Part shown: piece by piece, positions 1-10,529 of the stretch | How positions within the stretch are numbered: position 1 is the stretch's first letter | Layout: every line of letters begins with the position of its first letter | NCBI GenBank assembly: GCA_945859605.1 | Contig: OX243811.1 | Span: forward strand, 64,409,804-64,473,803 | Length of the DNA stretch: 64,000 nt | Direction of reading: 5' to 3' | Origin: Lumbricus rubellus | Taxonomy: Eukaryota > Annelida > Clitellata > Crassiclitellata > Lumbricidae | Position numbers and translations under genes: made by a program | Notes under the pieces: generated by a model | Seen by the model: the letters and a program-made list of their open reading frames with translations, nothing else | Told to the model about the DNA's origin: nothing | Databases searched by the model: none

Positions 1-909
1 TCCTGTCAACTCAACAACTCAAACTTCATTCCAACGCATGTTTCAATTGCAACCAGACTTTGCGAGAATTCCACAATATTTCTGAAAATAACACATCTGA
101 AGAAATCTGGCAAATGGACTCACAATTTCGGAGCTTGTTTGGAAGTAAACTTTGGATATTTTCCGCCTGAAATCATAGTGGAATGGATGGAAGCCTATTC
201 GATGTTTGGGGTAACACAGGTCAACGTCTACAACGGTTCAGTTGATAGTAAATTGGATCGAGTATTTGACTATTACCGAAAAACAGGACTACTGGAACTT
301 CGTCAAATGCCTCCTGCAGTCGAAGATTATGGTTATAATGGAGTGAGGCTGAGTAGTCCGGCTTCTCTGAATGACTGTATGATGCGAAATATGTATTCTC
401 ATCGTTTCATTGTTGTAGTCGACTTTGATGAAATCATTGTTCCAAGAATTCACAATAATTATCTGGATATGATTCAATACATTGATCGTTCAAATAATCG
501 GACAGAATCCCATCACACGTATTCATTCAGGAATGCTTATTTCTTCAAGTACTTTCCAGAAGACGAGTCTCAACCGAAATTCTTACAAAGCTTACGTTTA
601 AGACATCGTGCTCAACCTTCAGATTATCTATTTGGAACAAAGTCATTTGTTGATCCTCGTCGATGCAAATCTGTCTACAATCACTATTGTTGGATTCCCT
701 TTTCAAATGCAGCTTCTCCAAACGTTGACGTTGCTACGTCTGTCGCTCTTAGTCACCATTACCGAACGGTCTGTCCGTTCGAGAAAGATCAATGCGATGG
801 ATATGACAAGCAAAAGGTTCTAGACGATATCATGTTAAAATATAAAGCTAGACTTCAGGTTAGAGTTTCGGATGTCCTAAAACATATCGGTGGTGCTTCA
901 AGTGTTTGA
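1..909 (+). CDS. Glycosyltransferase family 92 protein (3' part, 5' end outside window)
   Basis: The frame is open from the first base to the TGA at 907-909 (302 codons), so the start codon and any N-terminal membrane anchor lie upstream. The GT92 (DUF23) signature is clear. A block reading FGACLEVNFGYFPPEIIVEW lies near codons 43-62, then a segment predicting nucleotide-sugar fold elements (FGVTQVNVYN), then VVVDFDEIIVPR near codons 138-149 with the D-x-D metal-binding motif, and a Cys-containing C-terminal part ending in GGASSV. GT92 enzymes are Golgi or secretory galactosyl- or hexosyltransferases of metazoans. The acceptor cannot be told from sequence. No intron is visible inside this stretch, so it is either one large terminal exon or an intronless gene. 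It is on the same strand as the lipid-binding-protein cluster but 5.3 kb away, and there is no sign of co-regulation. The family call is firm; the exact substrate is unknown. Confidence 0.88.
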   Translation, partial: SCQLNNSNFIPTHVSIATRLCENSTIFLKITHLKKSGKWTHNFGACLEVNFGYFPPEIIVEWMEAYSMFGVTQVNVYNGSVDSKLDRVFDYYRKTGLLELRQMPPAVEDYGYNGVRLSSPASLNDCMMRNMYSHRFIVVVDFDEIIVPRIHNNYLDMIQYIDRSNNRTESHHTYSFRNAYFFKYFPEDESQPKFLQSLRLRHRAQPSDYLFGTKSFVDPRRCKSVYNHYCWIPFSNAASPNVDVATSVALSHHYRTVCPFEKDQCDGYDKQKVLDDIMLKYKARLQVRVSDVLKHIGGASSV

Positions 910-1690
910 AATGTTGCATTGGCAACTGTGCTTAATCGTAGACAGTATATAAAAATGTTAAATCGTTACAAAAATGTCAAATTTTTAAATAATATCTTAG
1001 GGAACAGTCGCATCAGTTCTCACAACGCCTATTTTTGGGAGCGTTTTTTGTCAGGGTATAAGTCGTAATCATATTGAATCCGTCTGTTTAGCTTTATTGC
1101 AAACAATGCTTTACAATGCAGGAAGCCGCATAGAGTAACAAGTTAAGTTGCTTGCTGTGAAAAGCTCTCAATTTCCTCACTCCGGATATTTAATCTTTCC
1201 AATATTATTTCCATTTAAGTCATAGTGTTGATTTCGCACATGCAGATTGTCACGGTTGTCATATCTTAATTCGGATAATTATGTCAGTAAAATTTGTCCA
1301 CTGATAGGCTCTATGTTCAGAGTTCAGTAATTGTGAATAGATATTTTGTTTCTTTCGTATGATAAAACGCATCAAACATCTAAATGAATCTTTCTGCAAA
1401 TATCTTAGAGCCGTAGTTGTGTTACATGTGACACTCAGTAACAAATCACTTTTCAGTTTTGAGCAAATAAAAATGTAGCTTTGGTGAGAGTGAAGCGAAG
1501 ATTGAAAGGCAGAGAGTTTGAATAAAATTAATGTCGACAAAAGATATGAAATGTGACATGAATTATATTCCTGCAGTCTGCGAAAGATTGTTAATGCAGC
1601 TGTGGAATTGTTTTAAAAAGAAGCATGGATCCAAGGCCGCCATGATTATGTGCATAATTATGCATAGTTGCATACATGTACTATAGCCTA
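910..1690. other. Intergenic, nothing recognised
   Basis: This is the 3' flank of the glycosyltransferase gene, AT-rich, with short stop-bounded frames only. I see no repeat family, promoter or conserved coding segment. Confidence 0.5.
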
Positions 1691-1699
1691 CATACATGT

Positions 1700-1723
1700 A
1701 CACATAGGGCCTACATAGCCTAC

Positions 1724-1754
<31 letters not shown>

Positions 1755-1884
1755 CACACATACTTACTTACAAACATACATACACATTTACATACCTAGG
1801 ACTTACATACATACATAGTTACATACATACATATATACATACATGTACATACATACATGTACATACATACATACATTACATACA

Positions 1885-1915
<31 letters not shown>

Positions 1916-1984
1916 CATACATACATACATACATACATACATACATTCATACATACATACATACATACATACATACATACATAC

Positions 1985-2015
<31 letters not shown>

Positions 2016-2127
2016 CACACACACATACATACATACATACATACATACATACATACATACATACATACATACATACATACATACATACATACATACATAC
2101 ATACATACATACATACATACATACATG
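1700..2127. repeat. (CATA)n microsatellite, imperfect
   Basis: This is a tetranucleotide array of CATA/TATG with interruptions (CACA, TTCA, CTTA). Long frames of alternating Tyr/Ile/His/Thr or Met/Tyr/Val/Cys run through it on both strands. They are artefacts of the repeat. Confidence 0.95.
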
Positions 2128-2573
2128 CACACCCACTCGTACATGCATACATAAGAATGTACATATAAAAATTAAGGCTTGTATGAAAGCATTTACATGT
2201 GCGTTGACGTGCGTATTATTGAGCAACACGTGCATTAGATCGTTGCGTGTCTGAACAAGTCACAAATGTCTAACAAAGCAATCAATGATTGCAGGCATCG
2301 TTTTGTTTGTTTCATCTAGATAGCTTTCTTTTCATGCACGTGCACTGTGCAGCAGTCTTTGCAATGCATGGACATGACGTGGGACGGGACGACACAACTA
2401 GCGGTGGACTGATGATAATGATGAGTCTTTTCAATTCTAGCCTGCAGTGCACTCGGGAGCTTATTATAGCGCGAAGAAAATCGATTCCTGAACTGTGGGC
2501 TCTGCTGGCTGCTTCAAACGAAGCAGCCGACCATTGTGTACTCGATCAATCAAGCATGAACGATTTAAGCCAT

Positions 2574-2794
2574 CATACATACATACATACATACATACAT
2601 ACATACATACATACATACATACATACATACATACATACATACATACATACATACATACATACATACATACATACATACATACATACATACATACATACAT
2701 ACATACATACATACATACATACATACATACATACATACATACATACATACATACATACATACATACATACATACATACATACATACATACATAC
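2574..2794. repeat. (CATA)n microsatellite, apparently perfect
   Basis: About 55 uninterrupted CATA units. The purity suggests a young or actively mutating array, in contrast with the older imperfect array 450 bp upstream. Confidence 0.95.
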
Positions 2795-2804
2795 CATTTT
2801 ACCT

Positions 2805-2915
2805 CCATTCAACTCCGCCACTGTTTGCATTCTGACACTGCCAGTCTCAAGCGTGGATAAAAGAGGAAGACGATGCCAATGATCTTTAATTGTTACCACA
2901 CAGTGTCGTTAAACT
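2805..2915 (+). repeat. SINE-like 3' body/tail copy 1
   Basis: Begins with CTCCGCCACTGTTTGCA and ends with CAGTGTCGTTAAAC. The same block recurs near 3648-3765, 3779-3822, 4313-4386 (inverted), 17491-17560 (inverted) and 57695-57800. At 17.5 kb it forms the tail of a complete tRNA-derived SINE. Confidence 0.6.
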
Positions 2916-3139
2916 GAAATCGCTAATCCTATTACTTGACACAATCACAAAAAAACCAGACGCCTTGAAATAATTTAAATCATTTTCTTAGAGTTGACTT
3001 TTTCATTAGATCCATGATTGGTCGCATGTTATGTCAGATTTCGATCAGCTTTAGGCTAGTTCTTAGCTGATAAAGGCGGAGTGAGAATTGACGGGTTTGA
3101 GGGTTTCAAACCCAGTCTTTCTTACAGACCTATAGTAAA

Positions 3140-3245
3140 ATATGTTTTTCATACCCAGATTCATCATCATCATCAATATCATAGGGCTCAATGCCCGTAA
3201 GAGTCCGACGCCACTCTCTGCCTGAGTCTGTCTCGCGTCATGCTG
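3140..3245 (-). mobile_element. LINE 3'-end fragment (RDR motif plus GAT tail)
   Basis: On the minus strand a short frame reads MTRDRLRQRVASD, followed after a stop by a (GAT)n tail. The inverted counterpart at 3888-3982 has MTRDRNSDREWRRTPTG followed by the same kind of tail. R-D-R-x-x-W-R near the terminus followed by a microsatellite tail is usual for the end of a non-LTR retrotransposon ORF. The family is not resolved. Confidence 0.45.
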
Positions 3246-3647
3246 CCCAGCCTCAACCGGTCCGGTCAGCAGGTCTGCTCCATACCCTAAACATCTTGGA
3301 GCAGCTAGACCACCTTGTCTCATTGAATGGAATTGGGGAAAAGAGGCATGAAGGACAACGTGGGTCAATGCCCGTATGTGTCCCAAGTACGCTCTCTCCT
3401 CCGACTCTCTCCACCGGTCTGTCCTGACCGGCCTGTGCATGTATCGAATTACCAATCGAAATACCGTGCATACTGCATAGGCTACTGCATACAGCCAATA
3501 CAGGGCATTTAAAGTTAGCATGCAAACAGGAGACGACAGTACTGTCAAAACAGACGTACAGCTGCTCAAATCATTATCTATTTTCTGTCTGTCATAAAAG
3601 TGCTGCAACAGACGGTGACCTAGGACCTAGGACCTAGGCTACATATA

Positions 3648-3765
3648 ATTCCGTCACTGCTCGCACTCTTGCAGTGCCAGTCCCAAGGTTGGAACATAAG
3701 GAGGGCGACACTAATCATGTCATACTTTATATGAAACAGTGTCGCTAAACAGTAGCAACCAGTTG
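3648..3765 (+). repeat. SINE-like 3' body/tail copy 2
   Basis: Contains CGTCACTGCTCGCACTC, GGAGGGCGACACTAATCATG and GAAACAGTGTCGCTAAACAG. A truncated further copy follows at 3779-3822. No tRNA-like head is attached here. Confidence 0.6.
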
Positions 3766-3887
3766 ACCTCCAATCCTCCATTCAATTCCGCCACTGTTTG
3801 CGCTCTGGCAGTGCAAGTCTATTCAGCTGCCCAATTTTTAGTGAACCTTTATTTCCTTTCCGTAATAATGATAAGAATTGTGAAGCT

Positions 3888-3982
3888 GGGAAGCATGACG
3901 CGAGACAGAAACTCAGACAGAGAGTGGCGTCGGACACCTACGGGTTGTTAACCCACGGACAACGATGGTGATGATGATGAAT
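3888..3982 (+). mobile_element. LINE 3'-end fragment, opposite orientation
   Basis: An inverted near-copy of the 3140-3245 segment: the coding end RDRNSDREWRRTPTG, then a stop and a GATGATGATGA tail. Very short, so probably 5'-truncated on insertion. Confidence 0.45.
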
Positions 3983-4312
3983 TCGATAAATGGCGTAGAG
4001 CCGAAGATGCTGCATGCTATAATAATTGTGTAGCCAAAATAGTTGACTATAGATTATATTTTACTCGATAGATGGCGTTCAAATTTTCTTCAATCGATGG
4101 ATGGCGTACGATGTATCCACATTGATCATGTTCCTAGTTATTAGCTTGTAGTCATTATTCCCTTGCTGCAGTGTATGTAGTGTAGGCCTAATGTAACGTG
4201 ATGTAATGTAAAATGTCCGAGAGTATCTCGGCGTTCACAAAAGCCACGTCAGGGAGACCAAATTTTATTCACCGGCGCTATATCAAATCAAGTCCGCAAT
4301 AATATGTAAAAT

Positions 4313-4386
4313 GGTTGCTACTGTTTAACGACACTGTTTCATAGATTATAGTATGATATTACTAGTGTCGCCCTCCTTTTATTCCA
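4313..4386 (-). repeat. SINE-like tail copy 3 (inverted)
   Basis: The plus strand reads GTTTAACGACACTGTTTCAT then CTAGTGTCGCCCTCCTTTTA, the reverse complement of the tail seen at 3690-3765. Confidence 0.6.
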
Positions 4387-4389
4387 GCG

Positions 4390-6080
4390 AAAACAAGTTT
4401 AGCCTACTAATCATGAGAATAAAACAAATATAGGTGCGCATAATCAACCAACCAACTAATAGCCTACCTAGGCTATAATCAAATAGTCCTATTCCCACCA
4501 TAAGAAACATTGATTGCAAGTGAGTAGGAAAGTAAAATCAGTGTAAGAAAGGCAATCGCTAGGTTATTGGTTAGCAAAATACATGACCAATAATAGCAAT
4601 TTAGCACAAATAGGTCTATAATTACGTGAATTATACAATGATTCAATAAATCAACAAATCAATGAGTAGGCCCTAATTAATCAATCAAAAAATATGAAAT
4701 CAGACAATCAGATAGCACCTGATTATTATTTTATAAGTCTGCAACATGGTTATTTTTACAATCAAAAGACATTCACACGTGACTATAAATAACATATCCG
4801 ATTAATCTTACTTATCTTTTGACAAATGCATTCCAAGGGTTATAGTCTGCTAGACAAGAGCCTACTTACTGATATCTGTCCTCCTTCAGACTATGTTCCA
4901 TTCACTGGCAGTAGGCTACTGTAAGCTGTCAGGACTTGTGTCCATTGTATCTGCAGACCCAGGTTGGAGGTCAAAGCGACTGAAAGGTCGCAAATCGACA
5001 TTTTGTTCTCAGATGTGCAGCAATCTTATCGGGCGATAAGTTTGGTGCATACATTTGCCGGATATAGAACTATACGTACGGCCTATACCTGTAGTAATTA
5101 TAAGCCTAAAGAGTGCACTCGTAATGTTTTTTAATGAAGCCTATTTCATCTAAGCTTAAACTAAAGTATATAAGAATAATTATAATTATATAATTATACA
5201 GGCCATAATTATACAGACAGACTGACAAGACAGGACAGACAGAGACAGAGACACTTAATTGTAATTCAAAATTAACCAGACACATTCGATTTTCCGACCA
5301 TGACAACAAAATGAGAACATGATACACTGTTCCGTATAGTAGCCTATCCTTTCAGTTTGCAACCCTATTCACATGCTACAATTGAACTTCTTCGGTTTAG
5401 CAATAGAAAACCAACTTCTTGAACACTACATAACTCGTATTCTCAGTTAGCCGCACTTTTCTGCTGTACGATTCAACCACAGTAGGCTACTACACTAATA
5501 CAAATTCTTCTGATTCTAACTGACTCTGATATCACAATTACTAAACTGACGACTGACTGAAGAAACTGCAACACAGACTGGATGACGATCAAACTAACTC
5601 CCGAAGAACTTCCTCCAATTGACCAGCAACTGTTCATTTTCAGACTTAGCAGTTAAATGTTTCCAACGAATGTATTCCATGGAATGAGTTACTGGTATCC
5701 TAAAGCTATTCGTGTGCTGATATCGCATGAGTGTGCTTTCTTAAAATCTAACTATTGGCATCAACAAGCACCACTGCTATCTTAGTCAATGTTCAGTTGC
5801 GTTATGTTCCATTACGTTGTGCTCTACTGTGTCATGTAGGTTAACATTATTTATGTGATAGGCCACTAGACATACATGTATATTGTTATATTACTATTGT
5901 GGTATCGCTGTGTAATGCGTTTGAATGTGTTTTGTGCAATGTTCTATTATGCTATTTATGTGAAGCTTTTCAAAACAAGATTTACTGCTGTGTGTACTTC
6001 TGTAGGAGGTGCAATGATTCAAGGATTCATTTAATCAAAAGTCTATCTAAACAAGAAATCGTCTTTGTAGAAGAGAGTCT
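4390..6080. other. Intergenic, nothing coding recognised
   Basis: AT-rich sequence upstream of lipid-binding gene A with scattered AGGCCTA octamers. The segment 5885-5940 is repeated just inside intron 1 of gene A (about 6320-6371) as a direct repeat of some 50 bp. Confidence 0.45.
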
Positions 6081-6087
6081 CACCTTT

Positions 6088-6190
6088 GGACTTAGGTGAT
6101 AAATCACAGTTCTAACAAAGGCTTCTCCAAAAGACGCATGTATCAGTTTATTTAAACAAGCGGCAATTCGGTTCTCTTCAGTTGGGGCAT
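6088..6190 (+). promoter_or_regulatory. Promoter of lipid-binding gene A
   Basis: A TATA-like TATTTAAA at 6149-6156 is followed about 30 bp later by an initiator-like TTCAGTTGGGGCATCTT (6177 on). Upstream, TTGGAC..GGTGATAAATCAC and CTAACAAAGGC match the same elements in the same order before gene B (12180-12295). Conservation in both copies against diverged introns argues that these are functional. Confidence 0.65.
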
Positions 6191-6244
6191 CTTTTCGATT
6201 AGTGAATATTTGGGTGATTACAGAGACTTCACAAAGATAGAGCG

Positions 6245-8234
6245 ATGGCTGGATTCAACGGGAGATGGAAAATGGTTGATCATGCAAACCTCGTGCCTTA
6301 CCACGATGCGATTAGTATGCTATATTACTATTGTGATATCGTTGTGTAATGGGTTTTAATGTGTTTTGTGTATCCAGCTGCGTCTGTCAGCTAGGGTTGA
6401 ATCGCCAGTGTTTTGCAGGCTCCTTAAGACTTATTTATTTGTTTCACCGTGGTTGGACTGGGAGCGCCTCTGAGTGCATTTCTTGAAGGAGCGCTATATA
6501 AATGCTGTGCCTGCATATGTTTCTCTAAGCGGAATTAAGTCGATCGCACTGGAACGCTTCTGAAAGTCTTTTTGCTGAGAGAAGCGCTTTATAAATGGCC
6601 ATAATATACATTATACAATGCAATACATTTCTGCTGCATATGTTGCGTGAATGTAGAAACTCCAGATGCGTATAAGGAGAAGCTGCGTACGATTATAAAG
6701 GGCAGCATGGCTGATGCAGAGGCCTACATTGAAGAGTTGAAGGTGGATCTTCCTGGTCAAACCCTCTACCGAACGGTCTACGTCAATGGAGAGAAGTTGC
6801 GAGAGGTAAAGATTCCGATCGGAACCGAAACGGATATCAACGCAGCAGATGGCAGATCATACAAGGTAACGTTGCCCTGAAAAATTAAGTGTCAAATCTC
6901 ACCATGGGTGTATGCTGTATAATATACTTTCCTCTTGCTATTGTGGAATGTGTGGAATGACCTCCCCGTATTATAATGATTATTCGTAGCAAGATTCTGT
7001 TTGGGAATTCACCTGCATCTCTTCGCTGCTATTTCTCTTTCAATGCCTGTCACACTGAGAGTGCTTCTGAATAGCTATACTGTGAATAAGCGAATTACAG
7101 GGCACCAAAATAATATCCAAGAACAGTCAAGGTAGGCTATTTGCATTTTTGGCGGCGACCGTACATTCCGCCAAAGTGATCCCAATTTTGCCATAGCTAA
7201 ACATCAAGAAGACGCGATGCATGAAATTCATGATACAAAGTTGCAATAATCCTTATGATTGCATTATAATTTTTACGATTTACAATCAATCAGGATTTAT
7301 ATAGCTCCCCTTCAAGATCCATACTCAGATACGATTCCGCGAGAAAATCAGATTTAGACCTACGTCAAAATCATTAACTTGGTAGGAATATTCCAATGGT
7401 TGTGGCTCAGGCAAAGAAAGAAGAGACCACGATGATGAAATACCTCGATCATCACCATGAGCGGAAAGTTGCTGGAAATTATTGCCAGTCTGGCCAGTCA
7501 TTGAAAAGATTTGAAACCCTTGCCACAGCTGGATATTGACTCATTGAGTCCCAATAATATATGAATTTAAGGGATAAGTCTTATGTATGAATGAATGTTT
7601 TAAATCCGTTGAGAGTTAACTAGTTTGTGAAATGCTAAACTGGAGTTGGTCTGGTGATTTTGAAAGGGAACTTTGACTCGTGAGGGAGACACAAAGTTTC
7701 GATTTAACCAGAAAGGAACGGACTACGAGGCCACCCAGATCTTCGAGTTGAAAGGAGATGTTCTTGAAGTGGTGAGTTAGAAGCTGTCAGTAGGCTATAT
7801 TCATTCATTATCTAATTTGATAGAAATTTATCTTGTTAAGTAAGCTAATTTAATTCAATTTACATCGCCGCAGTTAGGCCTATAAAGGCCCTATACGAAC
7901 CAATCTAATATTTAATCCAATAGGCCTATAGGCCTAATTTGCTTCATCCATGATACTTTACTTTACTCTGTAACCGTGTTGCGGCTTGTTAACCTTAAAA
8001 AATCTATTTACTACCGTTACGGTACATTCTGATGAAACGTGAAAATTGTTTAGGCTGTTATTTTTTATTGGCCTAATCATAATGGCTTATTTCTTGCAAC
8101 AGTCGATCGTAAAATGAAAGTAATTTATAACCATAATTCTGTGTTAAAATCGCAGTTGACTTATTTATGCTTGTTTATTCCAGACTTTAACTTCTGGTTC
8201 AGCCACAGGAACACAGACGTATAACCGAGCTTAA
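6245..8234 (+). CDS. Fatty-acid-binding-protein-like (iLBP) gene A, 4 exons
   Basis: Exons 6245-6314, 6657-6865, 7667-7771 and 8184-8234 encode 144 residues. Introns are in phases 1, 0 and 0, with GT-AG borders throughout. The N-terminus MAGFNGRWKMVDHANL fits the FABP start (F-x-G-x-W with a conserved Asn). The C-terminus GTQTYNRA corresponds to the final R-x-Y strand, but Arg is replaced by Gln while Tyr is kept. The four-exon plan is the classical one for cytosolic intracellular lipid-binding proteins, which carry fatty acids, retinoids or similar ligands. Exon 2 is 209 nt instead of the usual 173, adding about 12 residues in the helix-turn-helix lid region. Gene B is its closest relative here. 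An AATAAA lies at 8470-8475. The ligand is unknown. The start is fixed by position after the promoter and by identity with gene B. Confidence 0.88.
6375..6597 (+). mobile_element. LINE 3' end with tandem hairpin tails (intron 1 of gene A)
   Basis: A remnant frame reads ESPVFCRLLKTYLF, a typical end of a CR1/L2-type reverse transcriptase ORF. It is followed by GGGAGCGCCTCTGA and GGAGCGCTATATAAAT. A second degenerate tail (GAAGCGCTTTATAAATGG) ends near 6597. The same tail occurs at 10138 and 49090. Confidence 0.65.
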
Positions 8235-8469
8235 ACAAATGCGCTACATGAGTCCAATCGTACGCTACATCGCTACGTGGCAACTGCATTTATTGACCGC
8301 TTATCTTGTCATATCTAAGCTGTCATTGACATTTCACTTTAAATGTACGATGTGGATGTATTGCAGTTGTCAGATAAGAATGCAGCATCACATTAGATAA
8401 ATAATTATGAGCTCAGGACTTTTGAAAGCTATCAGATAAAATCGCAGTGCATTGTTTTAATTTTGCCAC

Positions 8470-8475
8470 AATAAA
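8470..8475 (+). other. Candidate poly(A) signal of gene A
   Basis: AATAAA, 236 bp after the stop codon of gene A. Confidence 0.5.
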
Positions 8476-8479
8476 GAAA

Positions 8480-9780
8480 CTGTTCAACAGTAATGAATGA
8501 TGACATTGTTGCTGTCATTTTTTTTAAATCCGTGATGATCCCTCGGATTGTCAAGTATGTCTGGAGACGATCAGATTATATATAGATCTAATAATTATTA
8601 TTATTTTATTGCATTTTTCCCTTAAATTTGTTTCTTATTGTTACTTGTGTTTGTTATCAATGAAGCTATTAGCGCTGATGAAATGTGCCCAAATTATAAT
8701 TTTTTACCGGTATCTTATAATCAATGTATGATTACATTATTCAATGATTATTATTGCAATTAACAGGTAGGCCTAACAGATTTATTCCTGAAAGCGATCA
8801 TGACAATAGGCATAATTATATCGTTTTTAATTTTTTTATTGGTATCATTCGTAGGAAACATGCTAATAAAGTGATGACCAGAAAAATTCTAAAATGTTAA
8901 ATTAGGTTAAAGGAAATAGGTTATAAAATTATTGGAACGAGAGCCAAATCAGAGTTTCTCAAAAAGTAGGCCTACCATTCAATTTCAAATGGAAGGAACT
9001 TAAATATGACCTGCCTGCTGGCACCTCATTTACACATAGTTTTGCCTGTTTACCACAAGAATGCTATTATATAGATTATGTACAATTCCTCAGAGTCATT
9101 ATTTTCTGTCTGAAACCATATTCATAGATTATCTTGTTAAATATTTATGTGCAGCCACTGTCGGTCTGTAAAGTTCAACAGTATTCGGAAACTCTAAGCA
9201 TTGACGTTCCGACCACTCTATGTTAGCTGTAGCTATACCCTGGGATGCATCAGTTCGCAAATGATGACTCTGCCCTCTTAACCTGCTAAGTTCAAAGGCG
9301 ACTTCGCACGAGGATCTGTCTGTATCATCTGCTTATGTCCGATCAGAGTTCGTTAGACGATGAGTTACTAAAGAGAACGAGGTTGAAATCTGGGTTCTAT
9401 AACAACGAGACGCTATTGGGTCTTAAAATAATCACGACATCTTCGGTCTTCATTTAAACATGTTGCCACCTCATTGTCTGATTTTCTTATCTATCGAACA
9501 TGACTCATCGTACGTTTCAAAGATCGATTTTCATATCAGTTGACGCTATCTCAGGTCCCATTGCGATATCAAAGAACGAGAACAATAGGTTTAACAATCT
9601 ATAGTCTAAAGCAGGGCACGGATTGATTTATATAGCCTACATGTAGATACTATTATAGTTAGCCTACATCTTTGTATCGGCCATGCACGCCACGCAGTGC
9701 AGTACAGTACAGTACAGTGAGCCTATGTTGATAAATTTAGTCGCAGACTACTTAGTTCGTGTTTGAGCGACGACTTATTT
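8480..9780. other. Intergenic, nothing recognised
   Basis: AT-rich sequence with several AGGCCTA octamers. No frame, tRNA-like fold or repeat family stands out. Confidence 0.45.
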
Positions 9781-9784
9781 CAAC

Positions 9785-10192
9785 TTTTATGACTGAACAT
9801 CTTCATTGGCTTCCCTTAACTGCCCACATTCAATATAAGATTCTCTTCCTTGCCTATAAGATGTTCTTGGGTGAAGGTCCTCGCTAACTCTGTGACCTTA
9901 CTTGGAGGCCTATCTCAACTAACACTGGAGTTCTCTACGCTCATTAGACCTCATGACCGTCTTGTACCACGGTCTCGGACTGCTAGTGTAACAGCCCATC
10001 ATCGTGCCTTTGCTTCTGTCGGCTCATACCTGTGGAATAGCCTCCCTGCTATAAATCGTACTCAGATCTAATCTGGAAACACTTCTGTTTCAACACGTTT
10101 CCTTAAAACTCTTCTTTTACAGGGGGATCTTCGCACTGGGAGCGCCTCTGATTAGTTTATCATTATACTGTGAGAGGCGCTTTATAAATCCA
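9785..10192 (+). pseudogene. Degenerate LINE reverse transcriptase C-terminus and 3' tail
   Basis: From 9789 the frame reads LHWLPLTAHIQYKILFLAYK before a stop. After a +1 shift it continues with VPRSRTASVTAHHRAF and LWNSLPAINR. These are the conserved C-terminal blocks of CR1/L2-clade reverse transcriptases. The tail CTGGGAGCGCCTCTGA...GAGAGGCGCTTTATAAAT ends at about 10190. It is broken by at least one frameshift and stops, so inactive and 5'-truncated. Confidence 0.8.
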
Positions 10193-10525
10193 AAAAAGTA
10201 TAGTATTGGTATGGATTGGTATAGCATAGTATAGTATTATAGTATATTATAGTATAGTGTAGTGTAGTGTAGTGTAGTGTAGTGCAGTGCAGCGGAGCGG
10301 AGCGTAGCGAAGAGTAGATAGAGTAGCGTAGGCTGCGTAGCATAGCATAGCATAGTATAGTATAGTATAGTATAGTATAGTATAGTATAGTATAGTATAG
10401 TATAGTATAGTATAGTATAGTATAGTATAGTATAGTATAGTATAGTATAGTATAGTATAGTATAGTATAGTATAGTATAGTATAGTATAGTATAGTATAG
10501 TATAGTATAGTATAGTATAGTATAG
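10190..10525. repeat. (TATAG)n minisatellite grown from the LINE tail
   Basis: A degenerate GTATAG/GTGTAG stretch passes into about 35 near-perfect TATAG units from 10352. It starts exactly where the LINE tail ends, so the array probably expanded from the LINE's terminal simple repeat. Confidence 0.9.
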
Positions 10526-10529
10526 AAGT

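Noticed and set aside
1676..2900. Long frames of Tyr/Ile/His/Thr or Met/Tyr/Val/Cys repeats
   Set aside because: They are translations of the (CATA)n arrays on both strands; no codon bias or flanking gene structure.
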